Source of the DNA: Archegozetes longisetosus
Taxonomy: Eukaryota; Arthropoda; Arachnida; Sarcoptiformes; Trhypochthoniidae
Assembly: GCA_018873245.2 (NCBI GenBank)
Contig: JAEMBT020000005.1
Location: 11,550,001-11,614,000, forward strand
Direction of reading: 5' to 3'
Length of the DNA stretch: 64,000 bases
Of this stretch, positions 10,958-22,418 are shown one piece after another; position 1 is the stretch's first letter, and each line of letters opens with the position of its first letter. A program made the position numbers and the translations under genes. Below the pieces are notes generated by a model. That model saw nothing but the letters and a program-made list of their open reading frames with translations. It was not told where the DNA came from and did not search any database.

Positions 10958-13250
10958 AATTCTCTACTTCCAAAGATCCCTTTGTCTAGTGTCATTCAAA
11001 GGAAAAAATTACTATTCTTACTAAAATTCAAACACAATTTGAGGATTAAAACTGAAATCTGGATAAGAATCCTTTAGAATTACTTTTGTTTCAAATACCG
11101 AAAGTGATCAGAAAGTCTTGAAATTTTTGACAAAGTCAATAACTTGCATCTTGTAGACGCCAGTCCAAACCTAGAGATCTGGCACCTGTATTGAAGATTT
11201 TCGGCTAATATTTTGATAGGTAAAGGTTTCATTAAAATTTCACGACTTACTCAAATAATTTATTAAAAATTTACTTTCTAGGTCTTAAATGAAGTTATTC
11301 GATGACAAACAGGAATTAAAACTAAAAGCTTCTGCATTCATTTTTCAAAAGTTTTCTTCAAGCCTATCTGTCCTTCAGCTTTCTAAATAAAATAATTTAT
11401 ATTCACTTGATCGATCTTACGTATTGCATAAATTATATCTATTTAATTTCAAAACCAAAAGTTTTTTCAATTGACTTCGATACGATATTTAATTTTGTTT
11501 AAATTTTTAAATGATTAAATTTATCAGTTTTGATTATTGAAATATAGATAGAGATCCAAATTTATTTAATTATGTTCGAAAGCAGCGACTGATTACTTAT
11601 AACAGGTAAGTTGCAGTATAAGTCAACGTATAAACATTTAAATTAATCAGTATAGAGTTTAATCAGCTGTATATTCATTCAAATGGAAAATAAAATCACG
11701 GTAATTGAAAAATAAAAATAGTATATAGTCAATCTTTGCGAAAATAAAAATGAGGTAACTTGGATGTGGAATAATGTATATTTATGAATGCGTATAAATG
11801 GCCACATTTATTTATTAAATTTACTGTTTATTATTTATTAAATATTCACAGTTTACGTATAATTGAAATAAATAACGTCTTATAATAACATAGTATTGAC
11901 TGAGCATAAAGTATTTTTGATTGGAAAAATTATGCATGACTTCAGAATATCAACTCTTTTGCTATAAGATATGAACAATAAAATTTACAATTTATTCACT
12001 GTTTCGTTTTTGTTTCCTTTGATTGTACTTTAAGTAGTACGTAATATTGGGTTTTTTCGCTTTTGCACTTTTAAGTAATAGTTCAGAACTTTAATATACT
12101 ATTGTTTATAAACAATAACATTTCAAATGTTTTCATTTATTGAATGATTCAATTTATAATAAATAATTTTTATGATAATTACATAGAAATGAACGAAAGC
12201 GGAAAATTTATAAGAGAGAACAGTACATGTATAATTGTTGGCAAAGTAATTCTACACATTATTCAAATAAAATACTGTCATCAAAGACTCAAAACACTAC
12301 CTTGATGTGCATTTGCGAAACTCAATGTGAACCTTGATTTTATAGTTACTTTGAATGTTAATTAAGTTTATGATCAATCATCTCAAATGGTTTATACGGT
12401 ATATTTATTAAACAAAATTATTTGAAAATACTTAGAGTACATCTTCAAAAAAATTCAACATATATACAATTGGTTTTAACATTCATTAAGTGACTAATTA
12501 TATTTATATCAATTTATAGTTATATACTTTCATTGTTTTTACTGAAGGCTCATTAGTCAGAAATTATTATGGTAAATGTACTGAAACCATTCATGTTGTG
12601 CTCATACGTTTGCTCTAATAATATATTATGTGATCGCCACAATTTAAATTTGAAACATGCTTTCCAATCGTTGATTCAATAGAGAAAAGATGAGAAGTGC
12701 TTTAGAAAATTGAATTTGCATAACGCAATGATATTGAGTTGAGTTATCACATGATTGTGAAAATAAGTGATAGCGATCATCTCTAGATATATTAATATAA
12801 ACTGTTTGGGCTTTATTAATTTGGTTTAGATTAGGTGAGATTAAGTAAGTTTAGTTAGGCTGGGTTAACTAAATTTAGAATAAGTTAGGTTCAGTTATAT
12901 TAGTTTGAACAAATTTATAATTAAATTTCATATTAACTAGTATATAAAATTAATCCAAAATACAATTCAGAATAAGCATTTAATATATGTGTATTCTTTA
13001 AATTAAAAAATATCTTGTAAGAAATCCAATATTCCTATTAATATTTGAAAAAATAACTTTATTAATGAAATGATAAATAAGTTAACTTCTTAGAGAATCT
13101 TTATAAAATACTCTCATAATAATAGAGATTGAAACTATGTTACCTCCTACCAACTCTGACATCCCTAACTATAGGACAGTAAGATAGATAAAAAAAACTA
13201 AAATAAAATGAGTATAAAATATAAATTAAAAATAAAAATTGATAATATAA
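10958..13250. other. AT-rich intergenic DNA of the left arm
   Basis: About 2.3 kb with no convincing genes. Most of it is conserved in inverted form in the right arm. Part of it (counterpart of 29701-30792) was copied a second time at 33534-34594. The only structured piece is the TTAGG-like stretch listed separately. Confidence 0.6.
12822..12900 (+). repeat. Degenerate TTAGG-like repeat
   Basis: Repeated variants of TTAGG(T/A), such as TTAGATTAGGTGAGATTAAG and GTTAGGCTGG, with the complementary copy at 28794-28873. TTAGG is the common arthropod telomere repeat, so this may be an old interstitial telomere-like tract. Low-complexity drift cannot be excluded. Confidence 0.4.
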
Positions 13251-13740
13251 ATGAAATCATTCACTGTTGATATAACTATCACTGTTACTTTCGTATGCAA
13301 GACCATCGAAAGATTCGTTCAGCGAGTTTGCTGGTCTTGCAACCTCGTTCTTATATTTTCAAAGTCTGAGATACTACAGGAGCATTATTATATGGGCACA
13401 ATTCCCGACGTTCTGACTCCGTTCATACGCTGATAACAAACTGGCGATTCTGTTGTATAAATGAAATCAAATGAAGCTTTCCAGCCAGCGGATATCTCTT
13501 TTTAATATATTTAAAACCTTTTTCATAGACTGGACATTTTTGCAAGGGAGTGACAGGCTGCCCTACTGTCCATAACTTTGAGTCTCTCCTTCCTTAGTAG
13601 GCTGCTGGCATCCCGAGCCTACGGAGGCACCAGTAGATCTAGTTCGTACCACGAGAGTCTGGTTGCCCTCTACACTAGTATCCCCGTTCCAGTTGGATTA
13701 ATGAATTTTTTATTTTTCGGCATGTCTGTACTATATTTAG
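13251..13740. other. GC-richer conserved island with a 44-nt hairpin
   Basis: An island of higher GC in AT-rich DNA, preserved in both arms (partner 27956-28442). At 13297-13340 GCAAGACCA pairs with TGGTCTTGC around a 26-nt loop; both stem halves are identical in the other arm (28363-28406). On the strand opposite the hairpin call, a broken frame reads GQPVT and then YIKKRYPLAGKLH in both copies. The nature is unknown: a SINE, retroelement relic or pseudogene are all possible. Confidence 0.4.
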
Positions 13741-15396
13741 TGTGAAAATATTATTAACTGTTTATTTGTGTTTTAATAGTAAAGATTCTTTCAATTGAAA
13801 GCTATCAGGCATTAATTAAATGAATAACAACTTGGAGCAGTGTCACATTTCCGATTATAAAACACTACAATAAAAAAGTTAGATGCGGAAAATATAGAGT
13901 AAAGAATCTTGGCTATAATATACATTCGAAACGGTCTAGCATTAAAGGAGATGTGCAAACTTAGGTTAAAATATGTACAGAATCATTAGATGGTACTCAA
14001 AGAGTTCTCCAAATTGTCATAGGGGGCGAAGTGAAGTATGATAGAGGTCGAAGTTGGCATTCTTTGCGAAAATTTTATTTGTTTAGGTTTATACAAGTAC
14101 AGATTTCGTATTAAGCACTTATATTTTAATAATCAAACAATTACTCTTTTGATATTGTGCCTGAATACTATAAGGTTTTTAATGCAAAAGGTATATTAAC
14201 GAGAAAATCCACTTTGAATTTCGGTGTTGTTATACACCAACAATGAGTTGAAGAATAAATTTCTAAAATACGTTATCAAGTAGTATATATGGGATGCGAA
14301 TATTCCACTGTTCATTTGGGTACTACTCTGTTTCTATCATCAATAACTCAGAACTAATTTTTGAATTTAGAATCTTATTGCACAAAAATTAAATGCAAAA
14401 CTGAGTGCTACCAGGTTCTAAATGATCGAAAATCGATAAATAACTAAATCGAAACATACTTTTATATAAGAAATTTCAAAAGGAAAGTATAAAGTAAATT
14501 TCGAAAAATTTAAGAATATTTCCACATAACTTAGTCAAAAATTTTTTTAAGTCGAATTTTGACATGACTATTTTGTATGTCTCAAATTTCAGATAGTTAG
14601 TTAAAAAATTATTTGAATTAATGAAGAGTCGATTTTTACAAAGAAATAATGCATTAAATAGCAGTTTATTAAAGAATCGAATTTATCCATATTGAAGAAA
14701 TCGAAGTGGCTAAATCAATTTTCAAAAAATGAAATTTCAACAGAATATAATTCTCTTCGTTCGACTCCTAAGAGATTTAGTTTTAATAACTCGAAAGTTT
14801 ATGAAAACAATTACGAGTATTTTACTCATCTGACGAGACTAATTTACCCTATTTTCACGATTACGACTTAACAAGACACAAATTGATAAATTTGAATGAA
14901 CACTAGCATCAAGACCATGACAAAGTATATGAATTGGTTAATAATTGATTTTGTCAAAAAATAAATTTAGAACCTCACATACTCAGGAGAAGATATGAAA
15001 AAATTTAACAAATAATACCCGAGCTACGTTTACAATTATTGCTCCTCGAATATTTCTTAATTAGTGCGTCAATACTTTTATCGAATCGTGACGTTTATTA
15101 AAATTTTATGATTAAAACATCTATAAATATTAATTATAGGATTCCATCTCGCGTATTTTAACTATAAATACGAGAGATTATTGTCTTATTATTTCCATCA
15201 CTCCGTCCATCTGTCTAGTTTCTCAAATAATCTTGCAGTTTAATCTTATCATTTGATAATTTTAAAACACTTCAAGTTAAGATGAACATGATCCCTTACG
15301 AACTTCATAGTTATAAGCAAAGGTAGGCAATAGAAAGGGCGCGATTTTGATAAAAATTTCAGAAAATGTTATTTTAAGTATAAGTATAAAAAATAT
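13741..15396. other. Inner end of the left arm, no gene seen
   Basis: AT-rich DNA matching 26414-27955 in inverted form up to about 15287-15312, where the arm homology ends. Nothing coding recognised. Confidence 0.5.
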
Positions 15397-15845
15397 GTAA
15401 CGTATAAGTGCGTTTTATATACGCGCGTATTTAAGGTGAAACTACTTTATTTTTTGGCGCGAAGTTCACCTTAAATACGTGCGTATTTAAGCCTCATAAA
15501 GTGAGGTCAGCTCCAAAAAAGTCAGTTTCTCTTTAAACACGCACTTTTCATCACACATTATAAACATGTAATTGAAACGAATTGTGATGCTTTTGTTTAA
15601 TAAAACTTAACGTCTAATTATCGACCATTAAGTTAAAAAAAATTCAATTAAAATCCTTATTCTTCAAATAACATAAAGTGCCTCAAAGTAACACAAAAAA
15701 TTATATGTCATTTAGTGCGTATTTAAAGCGAATTTATTAGTGTTTCACTTTAAATACGTGCGTATTTAAGACTATTTTTGTGGTCCATAAAAAAGCTCAG
15801 TTTCACTTTAAATACGCGCGTATTTAAAGCGCACTTATACGTTAC
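15397..15845 (+). mobile_element. Palindrome-rich TIR element (MITE), complete copy
   Basis: The ends are inverted repeats (GTAACGTATAAGTGCG at both termini) and run into ACGCGCGTATTTAA. The palindrome TTAAATACGCGCGTATTTAA or close variants recurs several times inside. There is no coding capacity. A shorter inverted copy lies at 17618-17974. It is a non-autonomous element of unassigned superfamily; no clear target duplication was found. Confidence 0.75.
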
Positions 15846-16349
15846 ATTAATAATAGGATTAAAAGCAGTGGACAAATTTTAGTAGTAGTAAACTAGATTA
15901 AGAGTTGAAAATTTTCCATTCGATTAAACTTAGGATAAAGTTTAAAAGTAAACTTTAGGACATCTCAATATATTCTTGCTTTTAACAAATTTTCTATTAA
16001 ATGTGTTATGTACCTTTCATTTTATTCAGAAAATTAAAAATGTAAATTTACTTATTGCACAAGCCTTAGTTTTAATAAAATCTCTCAAAAACATGAAAAA
16101 TGGAAATTCATTGTGATCACTTCTCTTTGAAATATAATTTACTCAAAGTGTGATGAAATCCGACATCTTTATATCGTTTTAATCCTAAATTATGACGCAT
16201 TAATTTAAGACAAATTTTGCTAAATTCAACGAAGTAATTCCTTAGTTATATACAGTCAAAAACAAGATATCGAGTTAATTCATTTTATTTCCATACTTGT
16301 GAGCGGTAGTGTATACATAAAAGTTGTTTATGCTTAACAGTTCAAATCA

Positions 16350-17472
16350 ATGTCCAAATTAAGAATCGGTATTATTGGTGCCGGAGCTTCGGGTGCGACC
16401 GCAACTAAAGCATGCCTCGAACAAGGTTTCGACGTTGTTGTTTACGAGAAAACTGGTCGTACGGGAGGTCTTTGGAGGTATCACGAAGAAGATGTCGACG
16501 GTATTGCTTCAGTGGCAAAGTCAACTATCATTAATTCAAGTAAAGAGATGTCGGCCTTTTCTGATTTTCCGCCACCTCCAGAGTACCCCAATTATATGCA
16601 TAACTCAAAAATGGTAATTCGATTCTTTTATATCATATTATGTTTGAGCTAAACTATTGAAGTTTTTCTTTAATCGGATATTGAATAAGTTTATTTCTGA
16701 TCACTTCAAACTCTGATAGCTTATAATTCGACCAATGATTTTGTTAATAAGTGCTTTTGCAAAATTTGTCAGTTTAAATGCTATTTAACTTATAATACTT
16801 TGAAACTGTGTTCCTTGTTTTTAATCAAAAAATATCTTTGAAATTATCTTTTATATAATCAAGAATTAGGCTACAGCTCAATGAATATTAAAGATAAAAA
16901 AGTGAGACAAATATTTAATCAAGTTTACAATAATTATTAAGATTATATTAAATAAAACAACAATAAATCAATGACACAGAAAATAGAGTTAAGCGAACTG
17001 CACGTATGATAAATTCGTACATGTTTTTAACATTTCAATGTTTCTCTAACGCCAATATATTTATAGTATTTTGATATAGTTAAAAACCAGGTTTAACAAA
17101 ACTTTATATCATTTTAAAAAACAGTTTATCCCTAAGATATAAAAATGTTTTACAAAATATGATCGAAAACTTATAATTAAAGCTCAAAAGTATAGCAAAA
17201 CAATTTAAACGTTTAAATGATTACTACTATTATCACAATAACAGGTCAAATATTTTGATTTATACGGACAAAAATTTGGTTTCGAAAACTATGTCAAATT
17301 TCGACACGATGTCATAAGCTTAGAACCAAACAGTGATTATGAACAAACTGGAAGATGGAAAATAACAGCTAAGGATCTGTTACAGTTACTGGACTTACTG
17401 TTACTATTAGGACTGGACTTCTATAACTGTACTGTAAACAATGACAGTTATTCTGAAAAAACACAGTTATAA
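16350..17472 (+). pseudogene. FMO-A: truncated FMO with a new in-frame tail
   Basis: Exon 1 (16350-16613, 88 codons) carries the FAD-binding GAGASG motif at residues 10-15 and encodes the same protein as FMO-C exon 1. After an intron, exon 2 begins at 17245 and matches FMO-C for 134 nt, up to AAGGATCT near 17378. There the homology stops, about a third of the way into the exon. The frame nevertheless stays open into unrelated leucine-rich sequence and ends at TAA 17470-17472, predicting a 163-aa chimera. The FMO signature, NADPH site and C-terminal exons are missing, so it cannot be an FMO enzyme. Homology to the FMO-C locus starts just upstream of the ATG. A young partial duplication, probably a pseudogene. 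Confidence 0.82.
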
Positions 17473-17617
17473 ACACCAGTACACATAAAATATTATATTT
17501 ATTGATACGACATAAGTTTTGACAAATAGATGAAATACAAAAATATCAAAATTTTCCAAATAAAAACCAATACACAAATAATAACTCAATACATCTATAT
17601 TGAAGTATATATCCACA

Positions 17618-17974
17618 TTTAAAGTGAAACACTAATAAATTCGCTTTAAATACGCACTAGATGACATATAATTTTTTGTTACTTTGAGGCACTTTGTTAT
17701 TTTGAGGAATAATGATTTTAATTGAATTTGTTTTAACTTAATGGTCGATAATTAGATGTCAAGTTTTATTAAACAAACGTATCAAAATTCGTTTCAATTA
17801 CATATGTTTATAATGTGTCATGAAAAGTGCGCGTTTAAAGTGAAACTGACTTTTTTGGAGCTGACCTCACTTTATGAGGCTTAAATACGCACGTATTTAA
17901 GGTGAACTTCGCGCCAAAAAATAGGGTAGTTTCACCTTAAATACGCGCGTATATAAAACGCACTTATACGTTAT
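17618..17974 (-). mobile_element. Palindrome-rich MITE, inverted partial copy
   Basis: Reverse-complement copy of 15397-15845 with the same GTATAAGTGCG end near 17974, but lacking roughly the last 90 bp at the other end. The two copies bracket the FMO-A fragment in opposite orientation. Confidence 0.75.
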
Positions 17975-18083
17975 AAACAAATAAACCTTTACATAAATAT
18001 ATAGGGATAGAAATTTCAATCTAAGAGTCATTCTATTTTCGAGTTTTACAAGCACACACCACAACGTTAATCTAATCCCTAAT

Positions 18084-18515
18084 AACAGTAAACAAGTGAC
18101 AAATGTGACAAATAACCTTGATCACGTCAAATAATGATTTGAATTGTCTATTAACAATGCTCATTGAGTGATACTAACTCTTAAATTAAGAAATGTTTCA
18201 CTTGATGAAAATATAATTCAAATTTATTTACAAATAATTTGATAAACGAATGAGTTGCACAGACTTTTTTACACACCAGAGAACTTCTATCACTTCATTA
18301 CTACTATACTTATGCCTAATTATAAGAAAGAATAGGATTGAAAATTATATTAGAGTTTATCGTTACCTTATATTTAATACTCTTCTGTTACTTTCAGTTG
18401 ATCAAAGTTGTTAAATGATTAGTTTTTATTAATCGCTAACATATCTGAGAAGGAAGTTTCCAATCATAATTTTGAAAATTAAAAGTTTAAAATCAAATCT
18501 GTTTTTGCTTTTTAT
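18084..18515 (+). repeat. Inverted copy of sequence at about 55915-56340
   Basis: About 430 bp match 56340-55915 on the other strand with small indels. The start of the segment preserves the C-terminal reading frame NLIPNNSKQVTNVT and its TAA, also seen in the minus-strand ORF at 56476-56270. It shows that the spacer contains a second piece of DNA related to the region upstream of FMO-C. Confidence 0.7.
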
Positions 18516-18525
18516 ATTAACCTTC

Positions 18526-19039
18526 GTCTTTTACATTTCCATAATCATCATAACTATTTCCTGACATTGTTGCGATCGTCAAAACTAGTTATAATTTTTC
18601 AAAACCAATTCCATGCTTTTCTATAAATGTTTAATTAAATACAATTTTTTCAGGAATTAAGTATTAGTTGAAAATTTAAGGATAAGAGAAAGTTAAAGAA
18701 AAATACACATTAATTAGTATTCAATAACTTTTTTGTCAAGGCATCTAAAAAGATCCGTAAGTCTGTTAGGGTGTTATATGTACAGAGTTATTGTATCTCT
18801 TTAGATGCTCTAACAAAGTTATTGAATACTAATTTATGTGTATTTCTCTTTAACTTCCTCTTATCTTTCAATTTTTTCAATTTTCAACTAACATTTAATT
18901 GATTCTAAAAACTATTGTGTTTTTAGAAATATAAACAGATATAGAAAAATATGGAAATAGTTTTGGTGAAGTTGGAAATAGTTTTGACGATTGCAAAATG
19001 CGTATAAATAGTTGTGGCGATTATGAAAGTATAAAAGAC
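18526..19039. repeat. Fold-back element with about 240-nt arms
   Basis: The outer ends (GTCTTTTACATTTCC against a near-complement ending AAAAGAC) and inner arms (such as ATTAGTATTCAATAACTTT against AAAGTTATTGAATACTAAT) pair over almost the whole length around a short loop near 18750-18800. No coding capacity. A fold-back or MITE-type transposon is likely; transcripts would form long hairpin RNA. Confidence 0.75.
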
Positions 19040-21339
19040 AAATATTGTAATGTATTAATGATTGAGTTAATAAGCGATTAGTCACAAGCAATGCAAAATT
19101 CGCGTTAATACTAAATTTATTAATAGAGAATCATTTTTGGTCAAAGCAAATAATACTTTTAGTGGTAATAATAGTCATACAAAAGAGTTGAATATTACAA
19201 GAAACTGTTATATTTTAAAGTTAATGATTTTACAATGTTTTTTATACTCATTTTCTCTTTTCTCATTGAGGATTTAATTGAAAATTGAAAAACTTCGTTC
19301 AATTACTCCACAGCTAAGAGATGCATTTAAATAGTTTCATTTTCAAGTTAATATCTAGTAAATCTGAGCTTTTCTAAACTAGGATTATTGTCGAGATATC
19401 TTACAAGTTCTGTAGCATAGTGCCCGAAAGACTCCTCTTAACTTCATTCAAATTGTTGGGTTGTTCTAGAAATTTCAATGATTGACTCTCATGTCTGTTA
19501 TGCGATATTTTTTTGATCACATAAGAGCAATTTTGAAAAATTTGGTGGTATTGGTGGAATTAAAATCGTTGAAAATGATTCTTAGAGTTTACATTTATTA
19601 GTGGTATTGAAATTTGTGGACTTAGTGCCAAAAGACAAATTTGAGTTTTAACCAAAAATGCTTTCGCTACTTATTACCAATAGAATCAACATAATGTTCG
19701 CATATGATTAATAGAAAAACATTATTACTATCCGACGGAACCGTGACTAGCGGTAAAGCTAACAGGGGTCAACCCTACCTGAGAATCTGAAAAGAAACAT
19801 TGATTTTATGCTTATAAAGAACGATACCAATAAGTCTATGGGATTCTGCCTATAGAGGCACTCGGGATCTGATGATATATTTTAATAGAGGACATCAGCC
19901 TGATCAAAATTGCCGATGGGCCCACCTCCGTACAACTTATAGTTTAAGCGTTAGATGGCGTTAAAGTTTTAAAATGGGATAAAATATAGATTTATTCGGT
20001 GGATATTAGAGATATCGAAAAATGGTTTTCATATTTGTAGTCAGCGCTAAATTCTACATCGAAACCATATATCGTATATTCAAAAATTTTAAAATCAAAA
20101 AATCGAAAATTCGACACAAAATTCGAATATCTCGAAAACTATTCGATATAAAAAATTTTTGATTTGATATTCGGATTCAGCGTTAAAAAATACATATAGA
20201 TCCGTTAAAAAGTTCTGTGGTTTCTAGGGTATGCCCGACATTTACCTGAGATACCAATTCCCGCAGAATTTTTAAATAATATCTGCGTGGAATTGGAGGA
20301 CCAAGAGTAAGTATTGGCGGCGACCATTAGGGGCTGTTTGTGTGGGCGGAGGGCGGGGTACCCATTTGTACATAATATAAACATAAATAATTATATTTGT
20401 AATTATAAATTGATAGGCAGGATTTGTCATTGTTCTTTAAGAAATTTCAAAATTATTCTTCAGAATATATTTTATAGATTAAGAACAAGTATAAAATACT
20501 TGTATTAAGAAATAGTTGCATTATTTTAATAAATTTTGAAGTTCTAGTGCAGCTACAAGATATTTAGCTCTATCAAACATAAATTTCTGGTTACGGTACT
20601 GCTATAAAATGAGCTATGCTATAAATAGATTTATTGCCACATATCAATCAGTTGCTATCATGTAACAATCATTTTATAAACTTGTTTTTAAATCTTGACT
20701 TTTTCAAACGAGCGCTATCCGAAAAATGAATACATTTTAGTATTGCACCTTTATTTCAATTCTATCCAAACTTATTAAATGTGAAGTCCGTGGAAGTTTA
20801 TTTTAATCAAAACTATTTCTACTATATCATTTGAAATGATTTGAGATATGAATTCATGACTCTACCCAAGAATAATTCAAAGAATTTTCCAGATATTGCA
20901 TATGATCGCGACATTAAAACATTTCCAATTCATGATGGAAAGTTCAATGCATTATTTTAATAGAGAATATCATATTCTTGAACTTGTTCGAAAGCTCGTT
21001 ATAATCATACTAATTATGAAAAATAATATGAAAATAAGAAAATTTTGCAGATTCTTATCAGTTTCTATCAGTTCTAATAAGTGATTGTCTTTGTATTCTG
21101 TTTTTATTGTATTAACCTTTATTATGAACAGCTTATCTCTGTTGAAAAACTGACCCACGAAAGACCACTACTTCTAGACACTTGACCACTAGAATTTCTT
21201 TGTATACTCTTTCGAAAATGTACTCAAATGATATTCAAACCACAAAATTATTTTTGGAATCAATTTAATCAAAGGTTTGAATCTCTCTTTAGGTACTAGT
21301 ATTGATCATTCAAGCCCTTAATACATATTTAACCTCTTA
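19040..21339. other. Spacer DNA with two GC-richer repeat-like islands
   Basis: No gene found. 19730-19940 and 20210-20360 are GC-richer than their surroundings, have no recognisable frame and may be retroelement relics. Between them, 20050-20170 is a run of TCGAAAATTCGA-like AT palindromes. The rest is plain AT-rich sequence. Confidence 0.4.
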
Positions 21340-21535
21340 GGCCCGTATGCACAGTGTGTTTTAAAACGGTTTTAAGGTTAAAACCAGTCTTAAAACCCAA
21401 AACTCATTCTAAAACTCATGCACAGTAAAAATTTAGAACCGTTTTAAACTAAAACCACTTTTACTAGTTTTAAATCGGTTTTAGTGATCAACAAAATAAG
21501 TAAATATAAACAAAACTTTACAATAAAATATAAAA

Positions 21536-21790
21536 ATGAACCAATTTTTTCAAATTGAAGAATTAGATAATTATGAAATAGCGACGAATAAAAGTTTTAA
21601 ACGTCAAAGAGTATAAAAAGACAGATTCAATCCATTTGATAGTTGTGATGACATATCATTCATAAGAAGATACAGACTTACAAAACAGTGTTTCATTGAA
21701 CTATTGAATCTAATTAATACAGATTTTTATTAATATCAAAATGAAAAGACTCATTGCCTCCAATAATTCAATTATCTATTGTTTTAAGAT
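21536..21790 (+). pseudogene. Harbinger transposase, N-terminal remnant
   Basis: From ATG 21536 the frame reads MNQFFQIEELDNYE, then has a stop at the RQRV codon run. It continues DRFNPFDSCDDISFIRRYRL, a further stop, and after a shift PIIQLSIVLRFYATG. The RFR/YRL and LRFYATG motifs are typical of the N-terminal half of Harbinger transposases. The DDE core is absent because the element is deleted immediately afterwards. Non-functional. Confidence 0.75.
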
Positions 21791-21809
21791 TTTATGCCAC
21801 CGGTCGGTT

Positions 21810-22217
21810 TTAGATCTCAGCTGCAGATCTAACAGTAAATATAAAACTATTGATATAATTATCAATTGAATCGGTTTTCTGAGGTTGAGGTCCGCCACCA
21901 GTTTGTCTTATTTCTGATTTTTCTTTATTACAATTCTTACGACATTCGTATTTATATCGTTTCCAAAAGCATTTCAAAGACTTGATGTCTCTATTATTTG
22001 TATTTGAGTCCTGACTAAACTCGTCACTAATTTGTTGCCAAACGTTATCTTTTTGTTGTTTCGTATACTTATCAGTCGTTTTACACTCAATTATTCTGAG
22101 TTTGTTTTCGTCGGCAATTATTTGTTTAAGTAATTCTATTTCATAATTATTAAAATTGTTTTGACGACTCCGAACATTATTATCACTTTCATTCAGTTTA
22201 TTTTTATTCATTTTCAA
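21810..22217 (-). CDS. Harbinger-associated Myb/SANT-like DNA-binding protein, 135 aa
   Basis: Minus-strand frame from ATG 22217. An acidic/polar start leads to NYEIELLKQIIADENKL, then W-x2-I-x-D-x-F and LKCFWKRYKYECRKN, the three-helix Myb/SANT-like domain, followed by TGGGP. In PIF/Harbinger elements such a protein helps bring the transposase to the nucleus and to element ends. The last about 10 residues appear to run over the deletion joint, so the C-terminus is probably artificial. Otherwise the frame is open. Confidence 0.7.
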   Translation of the reverse strand: MKMNKNKLNESDNNVRSRQNNFNNYEIELLKQIIADENKLRIIECKTTDKYTKQQKDNVWQQISDEFSQDSNTNNRDIKSLKCFWKRYKYECRKNCNKEKSEIRQTGGGPQPQKTDSIDNYINSFIFTVRSAAEI

Positions 22218-22418
22218 TTTTTTAATGAATAAACAAACATTTGTTTACATTTGTTTGCTGGTTTTCTGGTTTTAAAACGGTTTTTACTAAAACTAGTTTT
22301 ATTACAGTCTGTGCATGAGTTTTAAGTTTTGAGTTAAAACCGTTTTAGCGAAAACCGTCTTAAGACTTAAAACCGTTTTAACTAAAACTCAACTGTGCAT
22401 ACGGGCCTTAGAACTTAA

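Larger units (their letters stand above)
4783..15312 (-). repeat. Left arm of a large inverted duplication
   Basis: Almost all of this segment aligns, reverse-complemented, with 26414-44017. Matching landmarks include the arrestin exons (4805-7051 against 41280-43995), DEG/ENaC exons (8723-10186 against 31733-33189), a GC-richer island (13251-13740 against 27956-28442) and the inner ends near 15287 and 26427. By eye the arms differ by a few percent plus small indels. The left arm lacks the transposons that interrupt the right arm, so it is closer to the original arrangement. Confidence 0.9.
21340..22407. mobile_element. PIF/Harbinger element, internally deleted
   Basis: Terminal inverted repeats start GGCCCGTATGCACAGT at both ends and are flanked by TTA on each side (21337-21339 and 22408-22410), the 3-bp target duplication expected of PIF/Harbinger. 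Inside are a transposase fragment on plus and a Myb/SANT-like protein on minus, the two-gene convergent layout of this superfamily. The transposase core is deleted, so the copy is non-autonomous. Subterminal AAACCGTTTT-type repeats occur at both ends. Confidence 0.9.

Noticed and set aside
19981-20180. TCGAAAATTCGA-rich stretch as a regulatory array
   Set aside because: The motifs are irregular and AT-driven; there was insufficient periodicity to support a functional claim.
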